64,000 nucleotides of DNA, from the NCBI GenBank assembly GCA_937873495.1, contig CALMXZ010000008.1:62001-126000 (forward strand), in the 5' to 3' direction. Below, piece after piece: positions 1 through 8,225 of this stretch. The translations under genes were made by a program, and so were the position numbers. The DNA is from an uncultured Trueperaceae bacterium (GTDB lineage: Bacteria; Deinococcota; Deinococci; Deinococcales; Trueperaceae). The stretch's first letter is position 1; every line of letters begins with the position of its first letter. The notes beneath the pieces are model-generated. The model saw nothing but the letters and a program-made list of their open reading frames with translations, was not told the DNA's origin and did no database searches.

Positions 1-220
1 GGTGATCGGCATCCAGCTCGGCACGTTCGTCGGTGGTTCCGTGATCACGGAGACGGTGTTCGCGTGGCCCGGTGTCGGTCGCTTGGCGATACAAGCGATC
101 CTCACCAAGGACTTCCCGCTGCTGCAGACCATCGTTGCGTTCCTCGCCGTCGGGTTCGTGCTCGTCAACGTGCTCGTCGACGTGGCCTACTCGCTCGTCG
201 ACCCCAGGGTGCGGTACTGA
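1..220 (+). CDS. Dipeptide/oligopeptide ABC permease, DppB type (5' truncated)
   Basis: Only the last 73 or so codons lie in the window; the reading frame is open to the left edge. The visible part matches the C-terminal end of DppB/OppB-type inner-membrane permeases: the conserved stretch ETVFAWPGVGRL, then the last transmembrane helix and the terminal DPRVRY motif. The stop codon overlaps the ATG of the next permease gene by one base, the usual DppB-DppC arrangement. The protein would form half of the membrane channel of a peptide-type importer. The EAA loop that contacts the ATPase lies outside the window. The substrate cannot be told from this fragment. Confidence 0.9.
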   Translation, partial: VIGIQLGTFVGGSVITETVFAWPGVGRLAIQAILTKDFPLLQTIVAFLAVGFVLVNVLVDVAYSLVDPRVRY

Positions 221-1101
221 TGGGCATCACGAGCACCGTCCCCGCAGCCGGTCGCCGCCGCGGCGGAGCGCGCAGGCTCCTGCGCCACAAGTCCGGGCTG
301 GTCGGGCTCGTCGTGCTGCTGCTGCTCATCGTGTTCAGCGCGAGCATCGGGCTGTTCACGAGCACCGACCCGGCAGCCATCTCTCTTACGAGCCGCCTCA
401 AGCCGCCCATGACGACGGCCGGCGGCGCCTATCACCTCTTGGGCACCGACGCCCTCGGACGCGACGTGCTCGTCCGCATGGCGTACGGCGCGCGGATCTC
501 TCTCGTCATCGCCTTCTCGGCGGTCGCCATCTCCCTGGCCATCGGCGTGCTGATAGGCCTGCTGGCCGGCTACTACGGCGGCTGGCTCGACTCGCTGCTC
601 ATGCGCGTCACCGATGCCCAACTGGCCTTCCCCTTCATCCTCCTGGCGCTCACGGTCCTCGCCGCCCTCGGCTCGGGACTACCGCAACTGATCCTCGTCC
701 TTGGGATCGGGCGGTGGGACGTGTTCGCGCGCGTCGTCCGCGGCGAGGTCCGCTCGCTCATGCAGCGCCAGCAGATCGAGGCGTGCAGGGCGCTCGGAGT
801 CGGTGACTGGCGGGTGATGGCGAAGCATCTGCTGCCCAACGTCCTCAACACGGTCCTGGTGGTGGCCTCGTTCTCGGTGGCGACGAACATCCTCACCGAG
901 TCGGCGCTCTCCTTCCTCGGCCTGGGGGTAGACCCGAGCATCCCGACCTGGGGATCGATGCTCGCCGAGGGGCGCGACTACATGCGCACGGGGTGGTGGC
1001 TGACTGCCCTGCCCGGCGCGGCTATCATGGTCACCGTCTTGGCCATCAACTCGATCGGCGACTGGCTCCGCGACGCGCTCGACCCTCGCCAGGCCGATTA
1101 G
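220..1101 (+). CDS. Dipeptide/oligopeptide ABC permease, DppC type
   Basis: A 293-residue inner-membrane permease subunit. The start at 220 is chosen because its ATG overlaps the preceding stop by one base; upstream in-frame starts would run deep into the DppB gene. The N-terminal region (about residues 20-60) has one membrane helix followed by HLLGTDALGRDVLVR, typical of the OppC N-terminal domain. The EAA-type ATPase contact loop is seen as EACRALG followed by KHLLPN. The protein ends with WLRDALDPR, as DppC proteins do. It pairs with the DppB end at 1-220, and an RpiR regulator follows 30 bases downstream. No ATPase or binding protein for this system is visible on this side. Confidence 0.93.
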   Translation: MGITSTVPAAGRRRGGARRLLRHKSGLVGLVVLLLLIVFSASIGLFTSTDPAAISLTSRLKPPMTTAGGAYHLLGTDALGRDVLVRMAYGARISLVIAFSAVAISLAIGVLIGLLAGYYGGWLDSLLMRVTDAQLAFPFILLALTVLAALGSGLPQLILVLGIGRWDVFARVVRGEVRSLMQRQQIEACRALGVGDWRVMAKHLLPNVLNTVLVVASFSVATNILTESALSFLGLGVDPSIPTWGSMLAEGRDYMRTGWWLTALPGAAIMVTVLAINSIGDWLRDALDPRQAD

Positions 1102-1131
1102 CCTCGCGGCCAGGACGGGAGACCCCGATAG

Positions 1132-2016
1132 ATGACGACGATCTCCTCCTCCCTGCTGGCCGGCAAGATCAAAGAGCAGCAGATCAAGCTGACGCGCTCC
1201 GAGCGCCGCTTGGCCGACTACCTGACCAAGCACCTGCTCGACGCGGCCTTCCTGCCGGCGGCGCGCCTCGGCGAGGTCGTCGACGTGAGCGAGTCGAGCG
1301 TCCTGCGCTTCGCCAAGACGCTCGGTTACGCCAACTACCAGGCGCTCCAGTACGAGGTCCAGGAGGAGATCAGACGGCAGCTAACGCTCGACATCCCCGG
1401 GAGGCTCCAGCGCGCGGTGGCGCGGGCCGACCGCGAGCTCCTCAAACCGCTGGCGGCGCTCGACACCGACATCCACAACCTGGAGATAACCAGGCAGCAG
1501 ATCGACCCGCGGGAGCTGCAGGCGTTCATCACCCACCTGACGCAAGCGCGCCGCGTGATAGCGGTCGGGATGCGCGGCGCGGCGCCGCAGGCTCAACAGT
1601 TCGGGTACTCGCTCAACATCCTCAGGCCGGGCGTCATCACGCTCACCGGCGAAGCAGACAAGCTCGTCGACTTCCTCGTCGATATCGGCCCGGAGGACGT
1701 GCTCGTCGGCTTCGCTTTCTCCCGGCAGTCGCGCCACACCATCGGCGCCGTCGACCTGGCCCGCCGCGCCGGCGCCCCGGTGCTCGCCGTCACGGATGAC
1801 CCGCTCTCCCCCATCGCCGTGCGCGCTAACCACGCCCTCGTCGTCGCCATGAACTCGGAGGCCTTCATCCAGTCGTACACGGCGGTGACGTCGCTGACGC
1901 ACGTGCTGCTCACGGCGATCGGCAGGCAGCTGCACCCGGCGGCGATGAAACGCCTCGAGGCCATCGAGCAGGCCGTGGTCGAGAGCCAGGCGTTCTTCAC
2001 GGAGCCGGTGAAGTGA
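1132..2016 (+). CDS. RpiR/MurR-family transcriptional regulator
   Basis: A 294-residue regulator with two clear parts. Residues about 1-80 form the RpiR helix-turn-helix, with recognition helix SESSVLRFAKTLGY near 53-66. Residues about 135-260 form a SIS sugar-isomerase domain (RRVIAVGMRG, then GFAFSRQSRHT) that in this family binds phosphosugars or amino-sugar phosphates. The gene follows the permease pair by 30 bases on the same strand, so it probably controls that transport operon. It ends three bases before the convergent amidase gene. The effector is unknown; family members sense MurNAc-6P and other sugar phosphates, but peptide-transport operons also use RpiR regulators. Confidence 0.9.
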   Translation: MTTISSSLLAGKIKEQQIKLTRSERRLADYLTKHLLDAAFLPAARLGEVVDVSESSVLRFAKTLGYANYQALQYEVQEEIRRQLTLDIPGRLQRAVARADRELLKPLAALDTDIHNLEITRQQIDPRELQAFITHLTQARRVIAVGMRGAAPQAQQFGYSLNILRPGVITLTGEADKLVDFLVDIGPEDVLVGFAFSRQSRHTIGAVDLARRAGAPVLAVTDDPLSPIAVRANHALVVAMNSEAFIQSYTAVTSLTHVLLTAIGRQLHPAAMKRLEAIEQAVVESQAFFTEPVK

Positions 2017-2019
2017 GCC

Positions 2020-3684
2020 TCACCTAGCGACCTGCAGCACGGCCGGTTCGAAGTTGACACCGGCGGGCGCGCTGCGCTCGGCCTCGTCGAGGTCCCTCCT
2101 CAACGCGTACAGCTCGAACGCGAGCGGGTCGAGGTCGGCGGGGTCCAACTGCAGACCGTGAAGCCGCAGACCGCGCCTCACGTCGTCGCGCACGCCGTCT
2201 AGCTCCGCCTCACCGACGTCCACCGGTCGGGGCACGTCAGCGAACTGCTTCCCGGGCCGTGCCGGCTCCACGAGCTGGACGACGGGCCGAGCGTCGTGGT
2301 GGGTGGTGGCGTCCTCGAAAGCGGCACCGATACGGAACAGCAGCGCCTCGTCGAACGGTCGCCCGTTGATCTGCAGGCCGACAGGGAGCCCCCGCCCGTC
2401 GAAGCCTGCCGGCACGCTCAGCGACGGCGTGCCCGTCAGGTTGCTCAGCCTGGTCTGCTGGCCCGACCAAGCCTGCGGCTCGTCGACGGCGAACGCCGTG
2501 CGCATGGTGGACGGCCATACCAACGCGTGCACCGTCGTCAGGACCTGCGCGAACTCGCGCTTGACCCGCTCACGTAGGCGCTGGCCCCTCAGGTACTCGC
2601 TGGCGCTAAGGGCTGCACCGATGAGAACCGTCCTACGCGTGTGCGGCGCGTAGTCGCCCGACCTCTGGCGCAGTCGCTCGAGGTGCGCCACCAGCCCCTC
2701 CGCTCCCATCACCGCTCGCAGGGCAGCCGAAGTGATGGCGGCGGTCGACAGGTCGACCGGCACCAGCTCAGCGCCCAGCTCCTCCAAGGCCCGGTAGGCC
2801 TCGCTTACCCGCGCGATCACGTCCGGCTGGACCGGCGGGTCGAAGAAGCCGCGCGGCACCCCGAGGCGCAGCCCCCGTAGGGGGGCGCTGGCGGCGGCGG
2901 AAGGGTCAGGGATGGCCGCCGCGTAGTCCGGCACCGGTAGCTTGCTGGTCGCCGGGTCGCGCGGGTCGTGGCCCGCCATCGCGCTGAGAAGGATGGCGGC
3001 GTCCCTCACGCTACGAGCGTGCGGACCCACGTGGTCGAGCGACCAGGAGAGGTGCAGGACGCCCGCGCGGCTCACTAGCCCATAGGTCGGCTTGAGACCG
3101 ACGACCCCGCAGAACGAGGACGGTACTCGGATAGAGCCCGCCGTGCAGGTACCGGTAGCGCCGAAGCACAGCCCCGCGCTCACGCCGGCGGCGGAACCGG
3201 CCGATGAACCGCCCGTGATGTAGCCCGGGTGCCACGGGTTGATCGGCAGACCGTAGATGGGGGTGGCGCCGCAGGCGAGCTCGTACGTGGTGAGCTTGCC
3301 GAGCAGTACCGTCCCGGACCTCGCCAAGCGCTCCACGACGGTGGCGTCCTGGACGGGCACATAGTCGGGCAGCGCCCTGGAATGGCCCGTCGTGCGCATC
3401 CCGGCCGCCTCGATGACGTCCTTGTGCCCGATGGGAACGCCGTGCAGGGGGCCGCGATACTCGCCACGCACGATCTCCTGCTCACTGGCGCGGGCGTCGC
3501 GCATCGCCCTGTCGGCCGCCACGGTTATGTACGCGTTGAGGAACGGGTTGAGCCGCTCGATGCGCTCGAGCACGGCGCGCGTCAGCTCAACCGGCGACAG
3601 CTCGCGACGGGCGAGCAGCGGCGCCACCTCGGTGATGGTCAAGTCGGGAAGGGCCCTGTCCGCCGTTCGGTCCATCGCCGTCAC
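2020..3684 (-). CDS. Amidase signature (AS) family amidase
   Basis: A 554-residue AS-family hydrolase that would cut amide bonds. The Ser-cisSer-Lys triad can be placed at K88 (GVPIGHKDV), S160 (TGGSSAGSAAG) and S184 (GTCTAGSIR), with family-typical spacing of 24 and 96 residues. The usual GTDTGGS is GTCTAGS here, so the conserved Asp before the nucleophile loop is Cys. About 80 C-terminal residues after the core (from about 475) are an extra, acidic and helical-looking tail. The GTG start overlaps the dipeptidase stop as GTGA; an internal ATG is four codons later. Being last in the operon with a transporter and a dipeptidase-like gene suggests it acts on an imported amide. The substrate is unknown. 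Confidence 0.9.
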   Translation of the reverse strand: MTAMDRTADRALPDLTITEVAPLLARRELSPVELTRAVLERIERLNPFLNAYITVAADRAMRDARASEQEIVRGEYRGPLHGVPIGHKDVIEAAGMRTTGHSRALPDYVPVQDATVVERLARSGTVLLGKLTTYELACGATPIYGLPINPWHPGYITGGSSAGSAAGVSAGLCFGATGTCTAGSIRVPSSFCGVVGLKPTYGLVSRAGVLHLSWSLDHVGPHARSVRDAAILLSAMAGHDPRDPATSKLPVPDYAAAIPDPSAAASAPLRGLRLGVPRGFFDPPVQPDVIARVSEAYRALEELGAELVPVDLSTAAITSAALRAVMGAEGLVAHLERLRQRSGDYAPHTRRTVLIGAALSASEYLRGQRLRERVKREFAQVLTTVHALVWPSTMRTAFAVDEPQAWSGQQTRLSNLTGTPSLSVPAGFDGRGLPVGLQINGRPFDEALLFRIGAAFEDATTHHDARPVVQLVEPARPGKQFADVPRPVDVGEAELDGVRDDVRRGLRLHGLQLDPADLDPLAFELYALRRDLDEAERSAPAGVNFEPAVLQVAR

Positions 3685-4733
3685 CGCCAGACGCGTTCGA
3701 ACACGCGCAGGTAGTTCTCTCCCAACACCTTGTCGATGTCCTGGTCGCCGTAACCTCTCGCCGCCAACGCCTCTTCCACCGCGGGGAGCTGGCCGTAGTC
3801 GTCGAACCCTTCAACGTAGCGCAGCCGCGAGCGCGGGGAGACCTCCACGTACTGCGCGTACTCCCCACCGACACTGGCCTTGCCGGGCAGGCCTCTGATG
3901 AGGTCGCCGTCCGGGTAGGTGCCCGTGCTCATGTCCGTGCCGATACCAACGTGGTCGATCCCGATCATGTCGACGAGGTAGTCGACGGCGTCCAGGAAGT
4001 CGGAGAGGGTCGGCCGGCGCCGGCTACCGGGGCGGTAGTTCAACGGCCCCCAGTTGGTCGGAGCCACGAGCCCGCCGGAGGCGGCGCAGCGCCGGATCTG
4101 CTCGTCCGTGATGTTACGGATGTTGTCGACCAGGCCGCGCGGGTTGGAGTGACTGAACACCACCGGATCCGCGCTGAGGTCCATGATCTCGAGCGTGGCC
4201 CTCTCGCTCGTGTGCGTCAGGTCTATGAGGACGCCGAGGCGGTTGCACTCGCCGACCCACAGGCGGCCCATGCGCGCCATGCCTCCGTCGGGGTCCTCGA
4301 ACAGACCGTCGCACAGGGCGTTGCGTGTGTTGTAGGCGGGAAGCATCATGCGCAGGCCCATCCGCCAGAACATCTCGAGGCGCTGCAGGTTGGAGGCGAG
4401 GAAGTCGCCGCCTTGCGCGGCGAGCACGATGGCCGCCTGACCAAGGGCCTTGGCCTGCCTGATGTCTTCGACCGTGTAGGCGATGCGGACCTCGTCGTAC
4501 TCGCGCGCGACGCGGTGCCAGTTGGCCAGGGCGTCGAGGGCGTTCTCGGCGCCGTCGTTCGGATGGAAGGACGTGACGCAGTAGGCGGTGGGGCTATAGG
4601 CGGCCAGCGCCCGATAGTCGGTGTCGGGCCAGATCTGTACGCAGGAATCGACGAAGATACGCGAGCTCGCACCGGGCGAGTGGTGTCCCTTGTGGAGAGG
4701 GTGGGGTGCTACGTCGTCTAGCCGAAGCGACAT
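3681..4733 (-). CDS. M19 (membrane dipeptidase-like) protein with altered metal ligands
   Basis: A 350-residue TIM-barrel protein of the M19 family. The ATG at 4733 is preferred: GGAG lies 6-7 bases upstream, and longer versions would run into the preceding binding-protein gene. C-terminal features are normal: H174 (DLTHTSE), H195 (FSHSNPRG) and D267 (GIGTDMSTG). The N-terminal zinc motif DGHND is replaced by DSCVQ (residues 29-33), and the bridging Glu is Gln (LAAQGGDF, Q107). Three ligands of the usual two-zinc site therefore appear lost. It may use one metal, cleave a different substrate, or be a binding protein. It lies between the binding-protein and amidase genes of one operon. Confidence 0.85.
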   Translation of the reverse strand: MSLRLDDVAPHPLHKGHHSPGASSRIFVDSCVQIWPDTDYRALAAYSPTAYCVTSFHPNDGAENALDALANWHRVAREYDEVRIAYTVEDIRQAKALGQAAIVLAAQGGDFLASNLQRLEMFWRMGLRMMLPAYNTRNALCDGLFEDPDGGMARMGRLWVGECNRLGVLIDLTHTSERATLEIMDLSADPVVFSHSNPRGLVDNIRNITDEQIRRCAASGGLVAPTNWGPLNYRPGSRRRPTLSDFLDAVDYLVDMIGIDHVGIGTDMSTGTYPDGDLIRGLPGKASVGGEYAQYVEVSPRSRLRYVEGFDDYGQLPAVEEALAARGYGDQDIDKVLGENYLRVFERVWR

Positions 4734-4753
4734 GGTGACTCCAAGAGTGAGAA

Positions 4754-4778
4754 CGGGCCGGGGTTGAACCCCGGCCCG
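4754..4778 (-). terminator. Intercistronic hairpin after binding-protein gene
   Basis: A perfect 10-bp GC-rich stem (CGGGCCGGGG with its complement) and a 5-base loop TTGAA lie between the binding-protein stop (4796) and the dipeptidase-like start (4733). There is no T-run, so it is more likely an attenuator or a 3' mRNA stabiliser than a full terminator. Hairpins sit at the same relative place in three other cassettes of this window. Confidence 0.7.
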
Positions 4779-4795
4779 GGAAGAAGTTGGGCGCT

Positions 4796-6307
4796 TCAGC
4801 GCAACGAGATGTGGGTGAAGTCGAGGAACTGGTCGCGCATCGGCACCCAACCCTCGAGGTCGGCGCGGTGCGCCCAGAAGTCGTCCATCGTGAACAGCGG
4901 GATGACCGCAGCCTGGTCGTAGAGGATCTGGGCGAGCTGCTGGTAGGCGGCGGTGCGCTCGGCGTCGTCAACCAACAGCGACGCGCCGCGGAAGATCGTG
5001 TCGTACTGCTCGTTGCAGAAGTACGAGTAGCGGAAGCCGCACGTGTAGGCCGGGTAAGCGAACTGCGCGTCCGGCGGGGTGAGGCTGCCGCCGTAGAACA
5101 GGTCCACCAGGCGCAGTGTGACGAGCCGGTTGAGGTACTCGCCGTACTCCAGGACGTTCTGGTTGACCGTCACCCCGGCTTCCTCGAGCTGCGACGCGAT
5201 GAACTCGCTGATCTCCTTGCCGAGGGGGTAGCCGGAGATGGCGTAGTCGAAGTTCAGGTTCAGCCCGTTGGGGTACCCGGCTGCGGCCAACATGTCGCGC
5301 GTCTTCTGCGGATCGTAGGAGAGCTGGGGGATGTCCGGGTTGAAACCGAACGTGGTCGGCGCCACGACCTGCGTCAGGCGGCTGCCGTGGCCCTGGAGGA
5401 TGAACTCGATGATCCCGTCGGGGTCGACGGCGTACTGCAACGCCCTGCGAACCTCGACGTTGGCGAGGGGGCTGTTCGGATCGAGCGTCGTGATGGTCAA
5501 CGAGTAGGCGCGGCCGCCGGGGCTGGCGATGGCCACCAGGTCGGGATTAGCGTTGAGCCGCGCGAACGAGGCCAGGGGCACGTCGATGATGAAGTCGACG
5601 TCGCCGGCCTCGAGCGCCGCCACGCGGGCCGCGCTCTCCGTGATGGGCCTGAAGACCAGGTACGCGACCTTCGGCGCGCCACCCCAGTAATCGGGGTTGG
5701 CCTGGAGCGTGATGTGGTCGTCCTTGACCCACTCCACGAAGCTGAAGGGCCCCGTCCCGATCGGTTTGGTGGCGAAGCCCTCGAGCAGACCGACCTCCTC
5801 GGTGTAGACGGGCGGGTACTGGAAGGACCCCATGGCCAACGCGTTGAGAAGCAGCCCCTGCGACGCGGGGCCCTTGGCCACGACGTTGATGGTGTGGTCA
5901 GCCACGACGTCGACGTGATCGATGAAGCCGACGAACGAGGCGTATGGAGTCGCGGCCAGCATCTTCTCGAGGCTGTACTTCGCGGCGGACGCGTCGAACG
6001 GCTCTCCGTTCGTGAAGCTCACGCCTTGCCTCAGGTTGATCTGAAGCGTGTCATCGGCCGTCTGTACCCAACTCTCGGCCAACACGGGCACGAAGCCGGT
6101 CCCGTCCGGCGTCCACTGCACCAGGCGTTCGACGACCTGGTTGGAGATGTTCTTCTCTTGCTGGTTGGTGCTCGACAGGGGCGAGAGGCCGCGGGTATCG
6201 GCAGCCTGAGCGACTATGAAGCTCTGGTCGCGCGGTTGCGCCGCGGCGAGATGTCCGACGAGCACGAGCAGGCTCGCCAACGTCAACAGGTACTTCCTGG
6301 CGTTCAT
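4796..6307 (-). CDS. ABC substrate-binding protein, family 5 (peptide type)
   Basis: A 503-residue secreted solute-binding protein. The N-terminus is a signal peptide (NARKY, hydrophobic LLTLASLLVLVGHL, cleavage near AAAQ). The mature part has hallmarks of SBP family 5: LAESWVQTADDTLQINL, FTNGEPFDASAAKYSLE, and PIGTGPFSFVEW followed by NPDYWGG. An AGGAGG ribosome site stands just before the ATG at 6307. It is encoded after DppB and DppC in the same operon (87-base gap) and is followed by a hairpin. It delivers ligand to those permeases outside the membrane. Family-5 proteins bind peptides but also nickel, opines and oligosaccharides, so the ligand is not fixed by sequence alone. Confidence 0.93.
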   Translation of the reverse strand: MNARKYLLTLASLLVLVGHLAAAQPRDQSFIVAQAADTRGLSPLSSTNQQEKNISNQVVERLVQWTPDGTGFVPVLAESWVQTADDTLQINLRQGVSFTNGEPFDASAAKYSLEKMLAATPYASFVGFIDHVDVVADHTINVVAKGPASQGLLLNALAMGSFQYPPVYTEEVGLLEGFATKPIGTGPFSFVEWVKDDHITLQANPDYWGGAPKVAYLVFRPITESAARVAALEAGDVDFIIDVPLASFARLNANPDLVAIASPGGRAYSLTITTLDPNSPLANVEVRRALQYAVDPDGIIEFILQGHGSRLTQVVAPTTFGFNPDIPQLSYDPQKTRDMLAAAGYPNGLNLNFDYAISGYPLGKEISEFIASQLEEAGVTVNQNVLEYGEYLNRLVTLRLVDLFYGGSLTPPDAQFAYPAYTCGFRYSYFCNEQYDTIFRGASLLVDDAERTAAYQQLAQILYDQAAVIPLFTMDDFWAHRADLEGWVPMRDQFLDFTHISLR

Positions 6308-6394
6308 TCGTTCCTCCTCCGAAAGGTTGCTTACGCGCTGGGGGGGGCGTTGCCGGTGATGCTCCTTTGCCTCCTTCCGAGACAGGGCATGGTT

Positions 6395-7237
6395 TCAGCG
6401 AGTCTTGGGATCGAGGACGTCTCGAAGTCCGTCACCCAGGAAGTTGAAAGCGAGAACCGCCAGAACGATGGCGACGCCTGGCACGGTGGCTATCCACCAG
6501 CCCTCGTAGACGTAATCGCGACCGTCGGCGATCATGGTTCCCCAACTGGGGGTAGGCGGCTGCACGCCAAGCCCGAGGAAGCTGACCGCGGACTCCAGCA
6601 GGAACACCCTGGCGATCTCGAACGTGCCGACGACGATGATGGTGGTCGACACGTTGGGCAGCACATGCTTCACGACGAGCCGGAGGCTGCCGGTTCCCAG
6701 CGCCCGGCTGGCCTCGACGAACTCCTGGGCCCTGACTCGCAACGTCTCCGCTCGCACCAGGCGCGCGTACTGAGCCCAGCCGGAGATCCCCAACAGCAGG
6801 ATGAGGATCGGGAGGCTACTGCCCACCACCGCGATGACCGCGATGATCAGTAGCAGGAGCGGGAAAGCCAGTTGGATGTCGACCAGCCGCATGATCAGCG
6901 AGTCGACCGCGCCGCCGAAGTAGCCGGCGGCCACCCCGAGCCCGATGCCTAGGGTCGCGGATATGAGGACGGCCACCAGCGCGATGACCACCGACACCTT
7001 GGTGCCGGCCACAGTGCGGCTGAGAAGGTCGCGCCCCAGGTTGTCCGTCCCCAGTGCATGGCCCCAAGTCCCTCCCGCGAAGACCGGAGGCTTGAGCCGC
7101 AGGGCCGGGTTGGCGCGTGTGGGGTTGGCCGGAAGCCAAGCGGCCGGCCACAGCGCTACGACAGCAAGCAGCACGACTATCACCAAGCCGATGGCGGCCA
7201 GCCGATCGCGCAGGATCAGCTTCCAGAAGCGCCTCAC
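6395..7237 (-). CDS. Dipeptide/oligopeptide ABC permease, DppC type
   Basis: A 280-residue permease subunit. The GTG at 7237 is chosen because it overlaps the DppB stop as GTGA; the preceding coding potential belongs to DppB in another frame. It contains the OppC N-terminal helix (LAAIGLVIVVLLAVVAL), GHALGTDNLGRDLLSR, the EAA loop EASRALG...KHVLPN and the C-terminal GDGLRDVLDPKTR. With DppB (7234-8151) and the binding protein (4796-6307) it forms a complete importer except for its ATPases. Confidence 0.93.
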   Translation of the reverse strand: MRRFWKLILRDRLAAIGLVIVVLLAVVALWPAAWLPANPTRANPALRLKPPVFAGGTWGHALGTDNLGRDLLSRTVAGTKVSVVIALVAVLISATLGIGLGVAAGYFGGAVDSLIMRLVDIQLAFPLLLLIIAVIAVVGSSLPILILLLGISGWAQYARLVRAETLRVRAQEFVEASRALGTGSLRLVVKHVLPNVSTTIIVVGTFEIARVFLLESAVSFLGLGVQPPTPSWGTMIADGRDYVYEGWWIATVPGVAIVLAVLAFNFLGDGLRDVLDPKTR

Positions 7238-8151
7238 GTCGCCACCCGCATGCGGGGGTCGATGATGCGGTACAGCAGATCGGTGACCATGTTGATCACG
7301 ACGAAGATGGTGGCGCTGAGGATGATGGTCACCTGTACGAGGGGGAAGTCGCGGGTATAGATAGCCTGCACGGCCATGCGGCCGATGCCAGGCCAACTGA
7401 AGACCGTCTCGATGACGACTGCGCCGCTCAACAGGTTGCCGATCTGCAGACCTATCAACGTGACGACGCCTATGAGGGCGTTCCGGAACGCGTGTCGGAC
7501 GACGACCCCGCGCTCGGCCACTCCCTTGGCGCGTGCCGTGCGCACGAAGTCGGCGTTGAGGACGTCGAGCATGGCGCCTCTCACGAACCGCGCCGTGATG
7601 GCCGCGTAGTAGGTCCCGAGCGCCAGGGACGGCATCAGGAGATGCGCGAACGTGCCGCGGCCGCCCGCTGGCAGCCAGCGTAGTTGCGCGGCGAAGACGA
7701 TGATCGCGACGATGCCGAGGAAGAAGCTGGGGATGGCCTGGCCGAAGAGCGTGGCGGCCCTGACCAGGGTGTCGAGGAACGAGTTCCGGAAGACCGCAGC
7801 CAGGATGCCGACCGTGCCGCCGAGGAGTACGGATATCACCAACGCGGCCAGCGTCAACTCGAGCGTAGCTGGCAGCCGTTCCATGAACAGTTCCAGCACG
7901 GGTTGCCTGAAGCGCGTCGAGTTGCCGAAGTCGCCGGTCAAGGCCTTGCCGAGGAAGTCGAGATACTGAACGATGACGGGGCGGTCGAGACCGAGTTCGG
8001 CCCGTACGCGCGCCAGCGCCTCGTCAGTGGCATCCGGCCCCAGGATGGCGATGGCCGGGTCGCCGGTAAGACGCAGCACGGCGAAGCTGACGAGCGAGAT
8101 GCTCACCAGCACCAGCACCAGTTCACCCAGTCTACGGATGACGAAGATCAC
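7234..8151 (-). CDS. Dipeptide/oligopeptide ABC permease, DppB type
   Basis: A 305-residue permease with about six membrane helices. Family marks are the N-terminal helix after IRRLGELVLV, the periplasmic LGLDRPVIVQYLDFL segment, GDFGNSTRFRQPV, the EAA loop TARAKGVAERGVVVRHAFRN, ETVFSWPGIGRM and the terminal IDPRMR. It starts the transporter part of the operon, 74 bases after the aspartoacylase-like gene, and overlaps DppC by four bases. Confidence 0.93.
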   Translation of the reverse strand: MIFVIRRLGELVLVLVSISLVSFAVLRLTGDPAIAILGPDATDEALARVRAELGLDRPVIVQYLDFLGKALTGDFGNSTRFRQPVLELFMERLPATLELTLAALVISVLLGGTVGILAAVFRNSFLDTLVRAATLFGQAIPSFFLGIVAIIVFAAQLRWLPAGGRGTFAHLLMPSLALGTYYAAITARFVRGAMLDVLNADFVRTARAKGVAERGVVVRHAFRNALIGVVTLIGLQIGNLLSGAVVIETVFSWPGIGRMAVQAIYTRDFPLVQVTIILSATIFVVINMVTDLLYRIIDPRMRVAT

Positions 8152-8225
8152 TCATGACTCCCGCACGGAGTAGAAGGTTCTAGCGGTCGATGCCGCGATC
8201 GCTCGGCGAAGAGGCAGCGGCCGGG

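Noticed and set aside
4787-6853. Long plus-strand open frame (688 codons) across the binding-protein and permease genes
   Set aside because: It is antisense to two clearly conserved ABC genes. Its protein is low-complexity (V, E, R, G, D-rich) with no family marks, as expected from high-GC third positions.
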